Assembly (NCBI GenBank): GCA_025526935.1
Contig: JAHLKD010000161.1
Location: 1 to 40,391 of the forward strand
DNA from: Cladochytrium replicatum
Lineage: Eukaryota; Chytridiomycota; Chytridiomycetes; Cladochytriales; Cladochytriaceae
Reading direction: 5' to 3'
Length of the DNA stretch: 40,391 nucleotides
The notes below the pieces were generated by a model. It ran no database searches. It saw nothing but the letters and a program-made list of their open reading frames with translations, and was not told where the DNA came from. Both the position numbers and the translations under genes were made by a program. Positions 9,731-20,292 of the stretch are shown one piece after another. Each line of letters begins with the position of its first letter. Within the stretch, counting starts at the first letter, position 1.

Positions 9731-10722
9731 ATGAAAGGAATCACCGCAAACTTGAAGGGCAAGGGGAGGGCACCGCTGGCGACGGCTGCTCTGATGGATG
9801 CTACCATCTTTGCAAACGTGGACTACGGCTACTGGCAGCAGTACCGCAATGGTGATGTCGGCACCCTGATCAGTTCGCCATATCTCCGCAAGATAGGTAA
9901 AACTTACCCGCTGTTGAATTACAGCCGTGCAATGCAACCCATGTGGCATAGTTTGCGAAGGCTCCCGTCTTGCGCTGTTCAGCGACAACAATGAGCCCTC
10001 ATTTCTTCTGGGGAGGCATCTATGCCGTGGAAACTTTTATCTCTCTCTCTCCATTTACTCCAATTCTCTTTGAAGGCCTCAACCCCAACGGCAACAGCGT
10101 CTTCATCATCCGCGCTCCCTCCACAATCGCACTCCGTGCGTTCCTCCTGCACTCCCCAATCTCATCCCTCGTCGTCAACTTTGAAGTCGACCCAAAGACA
10201 GTCTCAATCTCAAACCCATACGACAAAGTCCACAGATGCTCCGGCGACCTCCTGATCCGGTACTTCCGCTCGGGTGAACTGGCCGACTCGATCGCGTCCG
10301 TGTCGACTACGATCAACAAGGCGTCGTTTAGGCGCGGGAACCCGACCCTCGTGATCCGACCGGCGATGAGCGGGAGGGATTATGTCGAGGATAAGGAAAA
10401 GTATCCCTCCAAAGGGAACGTTGGGACCGTTGTGGTCATGAAGGACGGGTTCATGATTCGGGACCTGGCCGACGTCGTTGCGTTAGGCCCGGACGCAGGA
10501 TATGCAAACTGGACCGGGAGGGTCGTGAGAGGGACGGTCGACCATACTGACATAAAGGTCGCAACCTCTTTGAGACACCTGGAAGAAACAGACGGAGAAT
10601 CCTTGAGAGCGGCTGCAAAGTTTAAAGAAAATGGTCTGCCGTCTTATGCCGCGGTGGTCCAGATGGACTTGCCTCCTCCATCGATGGATGATTACTACGA
10701 CCGTGCTCCGGAGTATGCGTAG
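9731..10722 (+). CDS. uncharacterised protein, two exons
   Basis: Model: exon 1 9731-9896, intron 9897-9982 (GTAAAA...TTCAG), exon 2 9983-10722; 906 nt, 301 aa. The frame is kept exactly across the junction (phase 1). I do not recognise the family. Exon 1 encodes a short basic N-terminus followed by ALMDATIFANVDYGYWQQYR. Exon 2 begins TTMSPHFFWGGIYAVE, then a mixed alpha/beta-looking globular part with FIIRAPSTIALRAFLL and GTVVVMKDGFMIRDLADVV, ending in an acidic, Pro/Tyr-rich tail (MDDYYDRAPEYA). No signal peptide and no convincing transmembrane segment are visible. The length of exon 2 and its codon-like composition on one strand argue that it is real. Confidence 0.7.
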
Positions 10723-11244
10723 CAAGCCAGTCAAGTAACAGGCTTTTCTATTGAAGACAACCACTGGATTATGCTATGCAAACTGCCTTCAAGTTCTACT
10801 TGCTCTCATATGTATTTTGACGTTCCTAAAATAAGTAAGTGTACAAAAAAAGAGATCATTCCTTTGCTACCCCCCTCTCAGCCAGAGCACCCCACATTAA
10901 AAGAGTAGTGTAAAAACGGTTTCGTCAAAAAAAAATAGTGTCCTTCGAAACCACTAAAAACAAGTAAACTAGAAAGAAACGAATGGGGTTAGGAAGGAAA
11001 AACATCCTCCTGACGATCCCTGAAGCACAAACACATAAAATGAGAAAGAAACAAAAGTGCTCCGTTCACTTCACATGACAAACGCTCCCCAGAAGAAAAA
11101 CAAAAATGTAACGATCAGACCCGCCAAAATGGCAGAAACCGAACGACCCAACAAACGAAATAAAAAAGTATCAAACAGACAGATCACACGGCATCCCCCC
11201 TCAATTTCAGTATCCCTAAAATCACCCAAAAGTTTCTCGTCCGT
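10723..11244. other. convergent 3' spacer, no gene recognised
   Basis: Lies between the stop of the plus-strand gene at 10722 and the stop of the minus-strand zinc-finger gene at 11245, so it should contain both 3' UTRs. A-rich runs occur at 10848-10856 and 10925-10935. A small plus-strand frame from 11057 has a Lys/Asn-rich, low-complexity translation and overlaps the last zinc-finger exon. Confidence 0.6.
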
Positions 11245-14200
11245 TCAATCGTCGCAATCCGTCAAAAAGTGTCCGTACTGCTTACAATGCGCACTGCAAA
11301 CAAAAAAACCATGCATGGTAAGCTACCCCTAGCCGTATTGGCCAAAACAAACAAAAAAACTTACCACCACCGCTCGGCAACCGTATGCGCGAACCCGCAC
11401 CCTTCGTCTGTGCACCGCGACCCAAACTTGCACTCCTTCGCCCGTCGGAACGTGATCGCCGCTGCCACCGTGCGCTCGGTCATCCCCCTGTCAAAAAGCT
11501 TTTTTCGCAACTCGGTGAGGTGCTCGAGCTCGTCGGGGGGATGGTAGAACGTGCAGTTCGGGACTTTGGAGCAGTGGTCCTTGAAGATGCAGCGGGTGGT
11601 GGATGTTCCGGGACGGCCTCCTCCTGCTGGGGAGGGTTGGGTTGTGGATGTTTGTGGACGGGTCCAGTATCGGAGGTGGACGGGGTTTGTGAGCGTCGTG
11701 GTAGTCGTTGGAGGGCCCCTTAGAACAAAATACATCGAGAGAGATTTTTCTTAGAATCGGGAAAAGGGAACGGTAAGTGAGTGAGCATACCACCACAGCT
11801 CGATATTGACGTCCGGGAAATCCTTCTTGATCTCCTCAACGATTCGGAATATCCTATCGCAGCCTCCACTCGACACAATCACCCTCGACACTCTCGGGTC
11901 CTCAGAACCGTTCTCGGCCATAATCTCCTCCGCCACGGCCCGCAACTCGCGCTTCAAAAGCCCGCAAATCCTCTCCGCATCAACAACGTCCGACTGGCTC
12001 GCGCCCAGATCGTAATCGTTCACGTTTGCGTTCTTGTCGATAAAGACCTTGATCCGCGCGTCCTCGATGAGGTACTTCCAGATCCCTTGGATGCGGTATG
12101 AGGGCGACTTGGCGCTCGTGAGCTGGAGGAGGGCGTCTTGGACACGGGAGCAGGTCGTGGAACCGTCGAGCGACGGGGTGGTCGTGAAGGCGTCGATGAA
12201 GGCGTAGAGATCCACGTGGTTGTTGGGTTTGGATGAGGTGGCTGTGGGCGAGACGGGGATGTCTTTTTGGACCGTGCGGACAGGCGAGACGCCTGGACGT
12301 GGGTGCGAGGACGAACGGGACTTGTTGGGGTGGTGGTAGAGGCCGTCGTCCGTGGGCTGTTTGGGTGCTGGAACGGGGCCTGAAGAATTGGAACGCACGG
12401 CAGTTGGTCTTTCGGCTGCTTTGGCTGCGACTGGTGTGGCAGGCTGCGCGTATCGGGGTGAGGAAACCGAAGGTGCGGAGGAGGGCCTGCCGCTGGCGTT
12501 GCTCAGGTTCGTTCCCATCCTCTTGTCATTCTGGTCGATCCCGGCCGTGCCGTTCTGGAGCACACCGAGATTCAAGTTGGACGCGTCCTGCCCGCTCGCG
12601 AGTCCGTCACGAACGAGAGCCATAAGTACCGCTTCGGCATTGAATGAGCCGTTGTTCGCAGTCTCGTGGATCGCTTTCATCAACGAGGGCCACATGCCCT
12701 GTGCCGGTGCCGCCGTCGACGTAGAGGGCGACGAAGTTGCTCCAACTACAGACGAGTCAGACGACGCAACCGCTGCGACAGACGAAGACGATGACACTGC
12801 GACCTTGGCTCCATAAGAAGTCGATGGCCCTTGTGCACGGTAAACGTCCACCGCCGAATCCTTAGTTTCATGCACCGATTTCGACGTCGGGGCGGGATTT
12901 TCACCCCAATCTTCATCGGCGTCTCCATCGTTCGTCCCGTACTCATCATCATAAGTATCATAAGTTCCACTCTCTTCCTGCTCTTCTTCGCTATGGCTGC
13001 TCGAAGTCTCAAAGCACGAGCTCGCCTGGAAATGTCCGTACTCCTTGCACTTTCCGCACCAGTGCTCCTCGACCCCGTGAGCGAACCCGCACGTATCGCG
13101 ACGCTTGCACGATTTTTCAAACTTGCACGGCTGCGTGCGTCGCGATGCGATCGCCCGGATAATGGAAAGTTTATCCGCTCCACCAGACTTTAGCCGATCA
13201 CGCAGGTTCGTGACGTAGCGGATCTCGACGTCGGTGTGCGAGAAGCTGCAGTCCGGAATGTGAGTGCAGTGATCTTTGTATCTGCAACGCTGGGAGGGGA
13301 GGGAGCTGTCGTTTTTGAGGACACTCAAACGACGAGGCGGAAGGTCTGCGGGCGGGCCTTTTGGTTGAGGCTGTTTCGTACCGTTGCTGGTGGTGGAGCT
13401 GATATTGGTGCAGCACAGTGTGTTGATCAGCTTCTCAAGGAAGGCATCGGTGTGCGACCCGGGGTCCAGCACATGGAAGTCAACTTCGATCGCGGGATGG
13501 GTTCGCGAAAGATGGTGCTTAATAGTTTTTTCAATCACATTCGTTCCGGTGATGATTGCTGTTTGTTTTTGGTGGGGAAGAATCAGGACGAGCTTGGATA
13601 CACACAGTGTCAAGCAACAAACCTGCTTTGGCAAAGGCTGATTTCAAGGCAAGCGATTGAATTGCGCTGACAGACACAAGATCCTTCAGAAAATAGAGAA
13701 AGCGAAACCATTTGAATCCAAGTTCTGCTGCACAATCTCAGTATTTTTTATAACTCACCTTGGACAGGTTGTTTGACTCGTACAAAAAGAACACTTTGCG
13801 AACATCGTCTTCCACAGCGCTCACGGGAGCCTTTTCCAGCCAGGCCTTCACAGCCGGGTCGCCGACAACCAGAATAACAACATCATGCCTGGACACAAGC
13901 TCATTGACAACCCTGAGGACGACGCCAAGAAGCTGCGGACCCGCGTCCCCGATGTTCAACGCATCTATGACCACCGCGGTGCAGCTCTCGTGGTTGACAG
14001 TCGACGGCGTTTCGTGTGATGTTGAAGAGTGGGTGGGCGACGCAGAGGGCGAGGAGGCGTTCAGAATGGTGTACGGGAACGACCAAGCAGCGGCATGGTC
14101 GCTCGAGCGCGCGAGCCAGCGATGAGCGCGGGAGATGTCGGCATGGAGGTCCTTTTTCGAGCGAGAGGGCGACGTCGACAGGTCGAGCAGAGCGTCGGCG

Positions 14201-14274
14201 AGGTAGCGCTTTGCAAAGCGGCGAAGGTCCTCGACCTTTGAGTCAGCCGGCGGGCAGTCTGGAAGTTGGGTCAT
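11245..14274 (-). CDS. duplicated NYN-like / CCCH / CCHC zinc-finger protein, 5 exons
   Basis: Exons on the minus strand: 14274-13759, 13683-13623, 13558-11791, 11718-11365 and 11293-11245; introns of 75, 64, 72 and 71 nt, all GT..AG. The sum is 2748 nt, 915 aa. Order: NYN/PIN-like fold about 99-240 (VVIDALNIG with Asp104 and Asn107); two CCCH fingers (284-300 CX5CX5CX3H; 337-353 CX5CX5CX3H); CCHC knuckle 360-374 (CX2CX4HX5C); acidic then Ser/Thr/Pro-rich linker; second NYN-like segment about 690-782 (KVFIDKNANV); two more CCCH fingers (825-841; 878-893); final knuckle 900-913. The last exon is chosen because it completes a WCxHCKQYGHF knuckle matching WCGKCKEYGHF of the first set. CCCH and CCHC fingers bind RNA and NYN folds are commonly nucleases, so an RNA-turnover role is inferred. 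NYN assignment is by pattern only; the fingers are certain. Confidence 0.88.
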
Positions 14275-14739
14275 CGTTGAGCACGAGAGAAATGACAGTA
14301 AATTTCGGAGCGCAGGCTACAATTCCGAAGTTCCAAAGTTTAGTTTTTTAGTAGTTTGTAGTAGTTTTGGAGCGTCGCGATGGGGACGATGACGCGTGGG
14401 GAAGAACACTTTGGAAAAGAAAATAGTTATTGTATTGTGAGATATCGGATGCTAAATACTAGCAATAGATAGGGTTAAGTGAAAGGTTCATTTCAAATAA
14501 GAAAGAACGGAAAGGTTGTTCAATACATTATTAGTTGGGAAAACACTCATGCGAGTTATCGGAGCAAACATTCACAATACCCACCATTCTGTTGCGATTG
14601 CAATGGCGATTCTTCTGGTCGGAATATGCTGAATGTAGAATAACCTGTTGGCAGCTGAAACTTTGAAACTTGAATTTATGGCTGCTGCAACTGCTGTGCG
14701 AAGACTCACCGGTGATCTCAACGAATCAGAGCTATACTC
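14275..14739. promoter_or_regulatory. divergent intergenic region, presumed promoters
   Basis: Shared upstream region of the minus-strand NYN/CCCH gene and the plus-strand 7TM-RGS gene. The sequence GGTGATCTCAACGAATCAGAGC at 14711-14732, just before the ATG, recurs almost exactly as TGTGATCTCAACGAATCAGAGC at 17332-17353 before the second receptor gene. It is therefore a retained upstream element or simply part of the duplication. Confidence 0.5.
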
Positions 14740-16916
14740 ATGTCTGCAACCTCTGATGCACCAAATCCACCTCCGGCGCCAACCCCTGCCTACGATGGCC
14801 AGCAGTTTCAGTTTATCAACGGTCACTGGTACACAAAACGATTACGGCTTGAGCCTCGAGGGACGTTATACTTTTCGGCTTTTGCCTTTTTGCTCACATG
14901 GCAAGTAGCATGTTTAATGTGCCCCTGATTCCAATCTATCTCATCGCCATAATCGCAGGCATCTCATTCCGCTGGTCGGATTCATCGCCCTTCGGTCCAC
15001 GCGGGTTGTTTACCACCGGTCCCTGATGTTGAGTCTATGGCACAACTTCGCGGTTGCCCTGATGGTTGTGAACCATGCACTTCTTCCTGCTCTTCAAGTT
15101 CACTCATGTCGGATCACACCCGTCATTTCCACCATTGGATGGACACTGTTCTACTGGGTCTTAGCACTAAAAGCTGCACGGCTGGTCCGCTTGCATCAGT
15201 TCCAAGTCTGGGGAATAGCTCTCAGCAGCGCTCTGCAGGCCATTGGTGACGCTGCCGCTGACTCTGCAATGAGCCAGCTCCTGTCACCGTCAAGATTGAA
15301 ATCAGATGGTACACAAAGTGACATAGAAACTCCAAAAGTGCATGGGGAGGTGGGCAAGTCGTGTGGTGCACAGCTATCACCACCCTGGTGTGTTCGCAAT
15401 CGTCGCTGGATTACAGATGCTATGATTAATTATTTCTTGTTGGCATGGACGTTCATCTGTGTTGTATATGTAAGTTTGATGGAGGTGTTTGAGCCGATGC
15501 TTCAGGACGGTGCTGTCCCAGACGAAGATGGATACTGTGTGGTACGTTCCTTCGCAATGCCACCTTCCTTACAGTGCTCTAAAACTTATACCTGTCTGCT
15601 ACGAATCATACTCTAGCTCAAGTAAGTGAATCCATGAGATATTCGCACTCCTCTCACGTGAAATTCTTTCAGTTATATGTACTATCTTCCCATCTACTCG
15701 ATCTCGGTCTTGTTCACGTGCGTCGCATCTCCTTTGCTCCTCTGGGTCCTTCGTCCAATCGAAGATACATACAAAATCAAACGAGAGATCGTTTTCAACA
15801 TCCTCATTGCAATTCCAATCTACGCACTCTACCTTGTTTGGTATGAACTTATCACTCCTTTCTCTATTTTTCAAAAACAAACACCAAAATCCTAGGGAGA
15901 GGTTTTTCAGAAGTGTAGCTCCCGGATTGAGTGTAACAACACCACCTGCCTTGTTTTTTGGCGGAATCTTCTCCAGCTGGATCCCACTCATCGATGCCAT
16001 TCGCGAGCACAACACGAACGCTATCGATCGGAACTTGATGAAGACTGCGTCGTATGAGACCAGCGAAACGGTCTTGAGAAGTTCCACGATTTGGAGTGGA
16101 TCGAGTGGTAGCGCTCGTGCGTCGCTTTCCAGGCTATCCACCACACAACCAGCTGTGCTTATTACTCCGAGTGATCGTTCATGGGAAGTAGAAGAAAAGC
16201 GGGATGATAAGGCCAGAAATACCGTGTCGTTCAGTCTGAAGATGGTTGGACTGGGTAAGGAAAACAAACCCCTAAAGTCGGGAGTGGATGGATTTTACCA
16301 GACTTTGTCGAATCCCGAGCTCTATAAGTACGGCGTACGCATGGCTCAGGCTTTTCAAAGTTTAAAATTTCGCTGCTTCTGTTCTTAGGTCGTTTCGAGA
16401 GTTTGCTACGCAAGACTTTACCGCAGAATGCTGCAGCTTCTACGAACACTATACTTTCCTCGCCGAAAAGATCTCATCCAGCATGTTGAGTCAGACCCCG
16501 CCGCAGAAAATCACAGAACAAGTGCACTATGCCAGCAAACGATTTGCGCTTCCACCAATACCCGCGCCAGATACGATTAAACCAAATTTTTTACTTATGA
16601 AGAAGCTTTTCATTGATCCAGGTGCATTCTTGGATGTGCGGACATTTAAAAGAATTTCTTTTTTGACGAATTCCTTTCACAGGATCAGATCTGGAACTCA
16701 ACATACCGTCGGCGATGCGAGCAGAGATCTTGAGCACAATCTCTGGTTCGAATCCTATACCGATGAATGTTTTTGATGACACAAAGAATGAGGTGCAGCC
16801 CCTGAACGTAACTTTTGAAAGATCACAGGGTCTCATTGTTCATTCACGGGCAGGTTGTGTACATGCTCTTTTCCAATACTTTTGAGAAGTGGAAAGCGGT
16901 ACAACCCCGTAAATGA
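14740..16916 (+). CDS. 7TM-RGS receptor-like protein, paralog 1, 8 exons
   Basis: Exons: 14740-14900, 14959-15541, 15617-15621, 15673-15840, 15896-16327, 16389-16621, 16683-16792, 16854-16916; 1755 nt, 584 aa. The short N-terminus is Pro-rich (NPPPAPTPAYDGQQF). Hydrophobic helices follow: about 43-62, 75-97, 106-125, 200-225, 250-270, 283-302 and 318-340, seven in all. After a cytoplasmic linker an RGS domain begins near 436 (NPELYKSFREFATQDF, then CCSFYEHYTFLAEKI) and ends with VVYMLFSNTFEKWK at the C-terminus. RGS domains speed GTP hydrolysis by G-alpha subunits; a 7TM-RGS fusion is known from plant RGS1 and fungal GprK-type receptors. Exon 3 is only 5 nt and intron 1 uses a GC donor; both are needed for the frame and shared with the next gene. 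Membrane location is inferred from the helices. The ligand is unknown. Confidence 0.88.
15617..15621 (+). other. 5-nt microexon (CTCAA) in 7TM-RGS paralog 1
   Basis: Flanked by ...CTCTAG and GTAAGT. Exon 2 ends in phase 0 (TGT GTG). Exon 4 must enter with 7 nt before the conserved TAC TAT codons, so an insert of length 2 modulo 3 is required; the 5 nt supply it. The paralog has CTAAG in the same place (18269-18273). Confidence 0.75.
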
Positions 16917-17363
16917 CCGTTGCGCAAACCGTTGATAGAGCATGCAAAGATTCAACAATAAGCCCGGTCCTTGAACTTCAGCAACAACTGGAATGGAGCC
17001 CCAGTGTTTCATTCACTTCTATCCCTTTTCTCCTTTTATTCGATCGATAAAAATGATGGCGAATAATATGGAAGGTAATAGCATGGAGGATTGTTCAATT
17101 GATAGATTTATATGCATTCGGAGAATCCACACGTTGTACTTCTATTTTAAAGTGCTGAACCTGGAAAACAGCCCTGCAGGTTTTAAACATGAATTGGCGG
17201 GGCAAGTGGGGAAGCTGTCAGCGAAATGACTGATCAAGAACGCTTTTCGGAAAGAGGTTCCTACAAGTAGTGAATGATCCAATTTCCACTCCATTGAACC
17301 TGCGAACCATTAGTAGGAGGGTCGATGATAATGTGATCTCAACGAATCAGAGCCCTTGAATAC
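16917..17363. other. spacer between tandem receptor genes
   Basis: Should contain the 3' UTR of paralog 1 and the promoter of paralog 2. The last ~30 bp before the ATG are conserved with the same place in paralog 1. The open frame at 16993-17229 has no recognisable domain and no paralogous counterpart, so it is not called. Confidence 0.6.
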
Positions 17364-19560
17364 ATGTCCACAACCGCAGATGGACCACATCCACCACCTC
17401 CCCCAACGCCAGCATACGATGGGCAGCAGTTCCAGTTTGTCCACGGTCACTGGTACACAAAACGAGTACGGCTAGAGCCTCGAGGGACCTTATACTTTTC
17501 GGCGTTTGTTATTTTGCTTGCATGGCAAGTACAATCTGGTGGCATCATAACCACCTTCTCACAAAATCCAAAGGCATCTTATTCCGCTGGCCGGACTCAT
17601 CGCGCTGAGAGCTACGCGAGTAGTCCATTACCGGTCCCTGATGTTGAGTCTATGGCACAACTTTGCGGTTGTCCTGGTGGTTTCATGTCACACCCTTCTT
17701 CCGGCTCTTCAAGTTTACTCCTGTCGGATCACACCCGTCATTTCCACCATTGGCTGGACATTGTTCTACTGGGTTTTAGCGCTGAAAGCTGCACGACTAA
17801 TCCGCTTGCACCAATTTCAAGTGTGGGGAATCGAGCTCAGCAATGCGCTTCAGTCGATTGCGGACGCTGCTGCTGACTCTGCAATGAACCAACTTCTGTT
17901 GCCAGATGACTACAACATGACTCCCTCAAGCTTGAGATCGGATATTGCCCAGAAAGACATAGAAACTGCCAAAAGCCCAATGGAGAGTGATCCATCTCGT
18001 GGTGTAACGCTTTCTCCACCTTGGTGTGTTCGCAATCGCCGATGGATCACAGATGCAATGATCAACTACTTTCTGCTGACATGGACTTTCTTATGCGTTG
18101 TGTACGTTAGCCTGGTCGAAGCATTTGAGCCAATGCTTCAGGATAATGTCGTTCCAGATGAAGATGGATACTGTTTGGTAAGTTTTCGCGAGTTCCTGGC
18201 GCTCATCGTTTGATGTACTTCAATGTTCGGTGAACACAATATCAAATCAACTGCCTAACCCCAAATAGCTAAGGTGAGCGAATTCACTTGGGATATTTGA
18301 CCTTCTAACACTTTCCATAAATTATTCAGCAGCTTGTACTATACTCCAACCTATACCGTATCTGTCTTGTTCACTTTCGTCGCTTCCCCATATCTATTTT
18401 GGCTGCTCCGCCCAATTGAAGATACATATAAAATCAAGCGAGAGATTTTTGTCAACATCCTCTTTGCAATTCCAATTTATGCGCTTTATCTCCTTTGGTA
18501 CAATGCGATGGTTGTATGTTTTCACCATGCTGACGACAAATTTACTAGGGAAAGATGGTTCCGGAAGGTCGCTCCAGGATTGAGCGTAACTACACCTCCG
18601 GCTTTATTTGTTGGAGGAATATTCACCAGCTGGATTCCGCTGTTCGACGCTGTTCGTGAGCACAATGCAGTGGTCATCGACAGGAATATGATGAGGAGTG
18701 AGGGATACGAGTCCAGCGAAATGAGTTTAAAGAGTTCGGGGCTCGGAAATGCAATAAGTGAATGCGCGAATGCATCGGTTGCGACACATCGACCAGTGGC
18801 CATTCCAATGGAACAGTCGTGGGAAGCAAAAGAAAAGCGGGACAAAAATACGAGAAATGTGACGTTAAGGTTGAAGAGGATCGGGTTAGGTAAGAACGGA
18901 TCGACAGAAGAACCATTAAGGCAAGGGCTGGAGGGATTTTACCAGACGTTGTCGAATCCGAAGCTCTACAAGTACAAGTGACATATTCAGATGCTCCTCC
19001 AAGTCTTCTAACTCTTCTTCATTCTTTTGTGTTTCTATGTTTTTTAGGTCTTTCAGAGAGTTTGCAACGCAAGATTTCACCGCGGAATGTTGCAGCTTCT
19101 ACGAACACTACACCTTTCTCGCAGAAAAGATCTCATTATGCATGCTACATCTACAATCATTCCAGAGAGAGGGAGAAACCCCTCACTATGCCAGCAAGCG
19201 CTTCGTGCTTTCCTCTGCGAGCGCGCCAGATTCTATGAAACCCAGCTATTTCCTTATGAAGAAGCTTTTCATTGATCCAGGTACACCGGGATACTGAATC
19301 TTGGTTGACGTGAATCATTACATTAACAGGGTCGGAATTGGAACTGAACATCCCATCAGCAATGCGAGAAGAGATATTGACCACCATGTCCGTGTCGAAT
19401 CCAATACCGATGAATATTTTTGATAACACAAAGAATGAGGTACAGCTGTGCATATATTGGAGAACTTTATGATCTCATCCCATATCTATACCCTTAGGTC
19501 GTGTACATGTTATTTTCCAATACGTTCGAGAAATGGAAAGCACTGCGGCCACAAAAATAA
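17364..19560 (+). CDS. 7TM-RGS receptor-like protein, paralog 2, 8 exons
   Basis: Exons: 17364-17524, 17574-18177, 18269-18273, 18330-18497, 18549-18971, 19048-19280, 19330-19439, 19498-19560; 1767 nt, 588 aa. Six of eight exons are identical in length to paralog 1 (161, 5, 168, 233, 110, 63 nt). Topology is the same: a Pro-rich N-terminus, seven hydrophobic segments, a linker and a C-terminal RGS domain (SFREFATQDFTAECCSFYEHY). The big extracellular or intracellular loop in exon 2 is seven residues longer than in paralog 1 and carries extra Ser/Asp. Intron 4 (18498-18548) is 51 nt with no in-frame stop, so an unspliced message would add 17 residues. For the exon 5 end a second donor 6 nt downstream (after 18977) would add Tyr-Lys. 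G-protein signalling at a membrane is inferred from the domains. Confidence 0.88.
18269..18273 (+). other. 5-nt microexon (CTAAG) in 7TM-RGS paralog 2
   Basis: Flanked by ...CAAATAG and GTGAGC. With exon 2 ending TGT TTG and exon 4 starting CAGCTTGTAC, it gives LSSLYYTP, which aligns with LNYMYYLP of paralog 1 without gaps. Confidence 0.75.
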
Positions 19561-19994
19561 TAACATATCATTGTGCAACTTCGAGCTCTTATCTTGACAA
19601 ACTCAAAAGTATATGTGTGCGAATTGACCTGACTCCAAATATTACAGACATTGCGGGAACATACATACGAGGGCGCAAAATCATAGAACGTTTAGAGAGT
19701 ACAAAAACACGAAGGTGACGCAATGTTTTGGGCCCAAATACGTTCAAGCTGCATTAATGAGAAGGGTTTGGGACATACCTCACTCCACTTTGTTTTTCAA
19801 TCCATCGGTAATCGCTGCTTTGAGAGCTCAGATCGCCAAGCGGTGTTCTGGACACCCTCGTCCCGTTATCATCTGGGCCAACTTGATGACGGAAAGCACC
19901 AGTAGAATGATAAGCTCCAATACATTGAGCGCTTCCATCCCGTGTAGGCCGAGAGAAAGTCCACAGTGTAAATTGACACCAAGTCGCTCTCAAA
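19561..19994. other. spacer with a possible minus-strand hydrophobic coding remnant
   Basis: On the minus strand about 19985-19850, one frame reads GLHGMEALNVLELIILLVLS, a plausible membrane helix, but it has no start codon and ends in TGA. It could be a downstream exon of the orphan coding stretch at 19995-20292 or a decayed gene end. The overlapping plus-strand frame (19715-20320) is judged a shadow because its translation lacks any domain-like pattern. Confidence 0.35.
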
Positions 19995-20292
19995 TTAAAT
20001 GTTTATACGCTCGTAAATATCCCCATCTGCGCTCTTCCGCGCTTTCTGGATGTTGCGATTATTGCCTTTCAGAACTTCGTGGATCTCCTTCCACTTTTTG
20101 GAGGACGAAATCGACCATTCGTGCAGTATTTGTCTCCGCAGGTCTCTGGTCGGCAATTTCTGATGCCGACACGTTCGCAAGAGCTGTTTGTATCTTTGTG
20201 AAGTGTAGCGGTGGTCCTCTTCAATGTGCCCGAGGTAAGCTGACGAGCACCGTGCATTTCTATCTGCCCAGTATTTTAGCAGCGGAAACTAA
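19995..20292 (-). CDS. orphan coding exon, unknown protein (partial)
   Basis: On the minus strand an acceptor-like ATTAG is followed by an open frame of about 97 codons ending in TAA at 19995. The translation starts FPLLKYWADRNARCSSAYLG and continues with EEDHRYTSQRYKQLLR, HEWSISSSKKWKEIHEVLKG and ARKSADGDIYERINI. It is charged and helix-rich, with a Trp/Lys distribution typical of real protein. I could not find its 5' exons in 20293-20640, and no family is recognised. It may be the last exon of a gene with undetected upstream exons, or a pseudogene piece. Confidence 0.4.

Noticed and set aside
11385-13193. Several plus-strand open frames of 100-150 codons
   Set aside because: All are antisense to the GC-rich NYN/CCCH gene; their translations are Arg/Ala-rich without domains.
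16740-16760. GGTTCGAATCC, a perfect tRNA B-box-like string
   Set aside because: It lies inside exon 7 of 7TM-RGS paralog 1 and encodes GSNP. No A box or acceptor stem is found, and the paralog has a diverged version.
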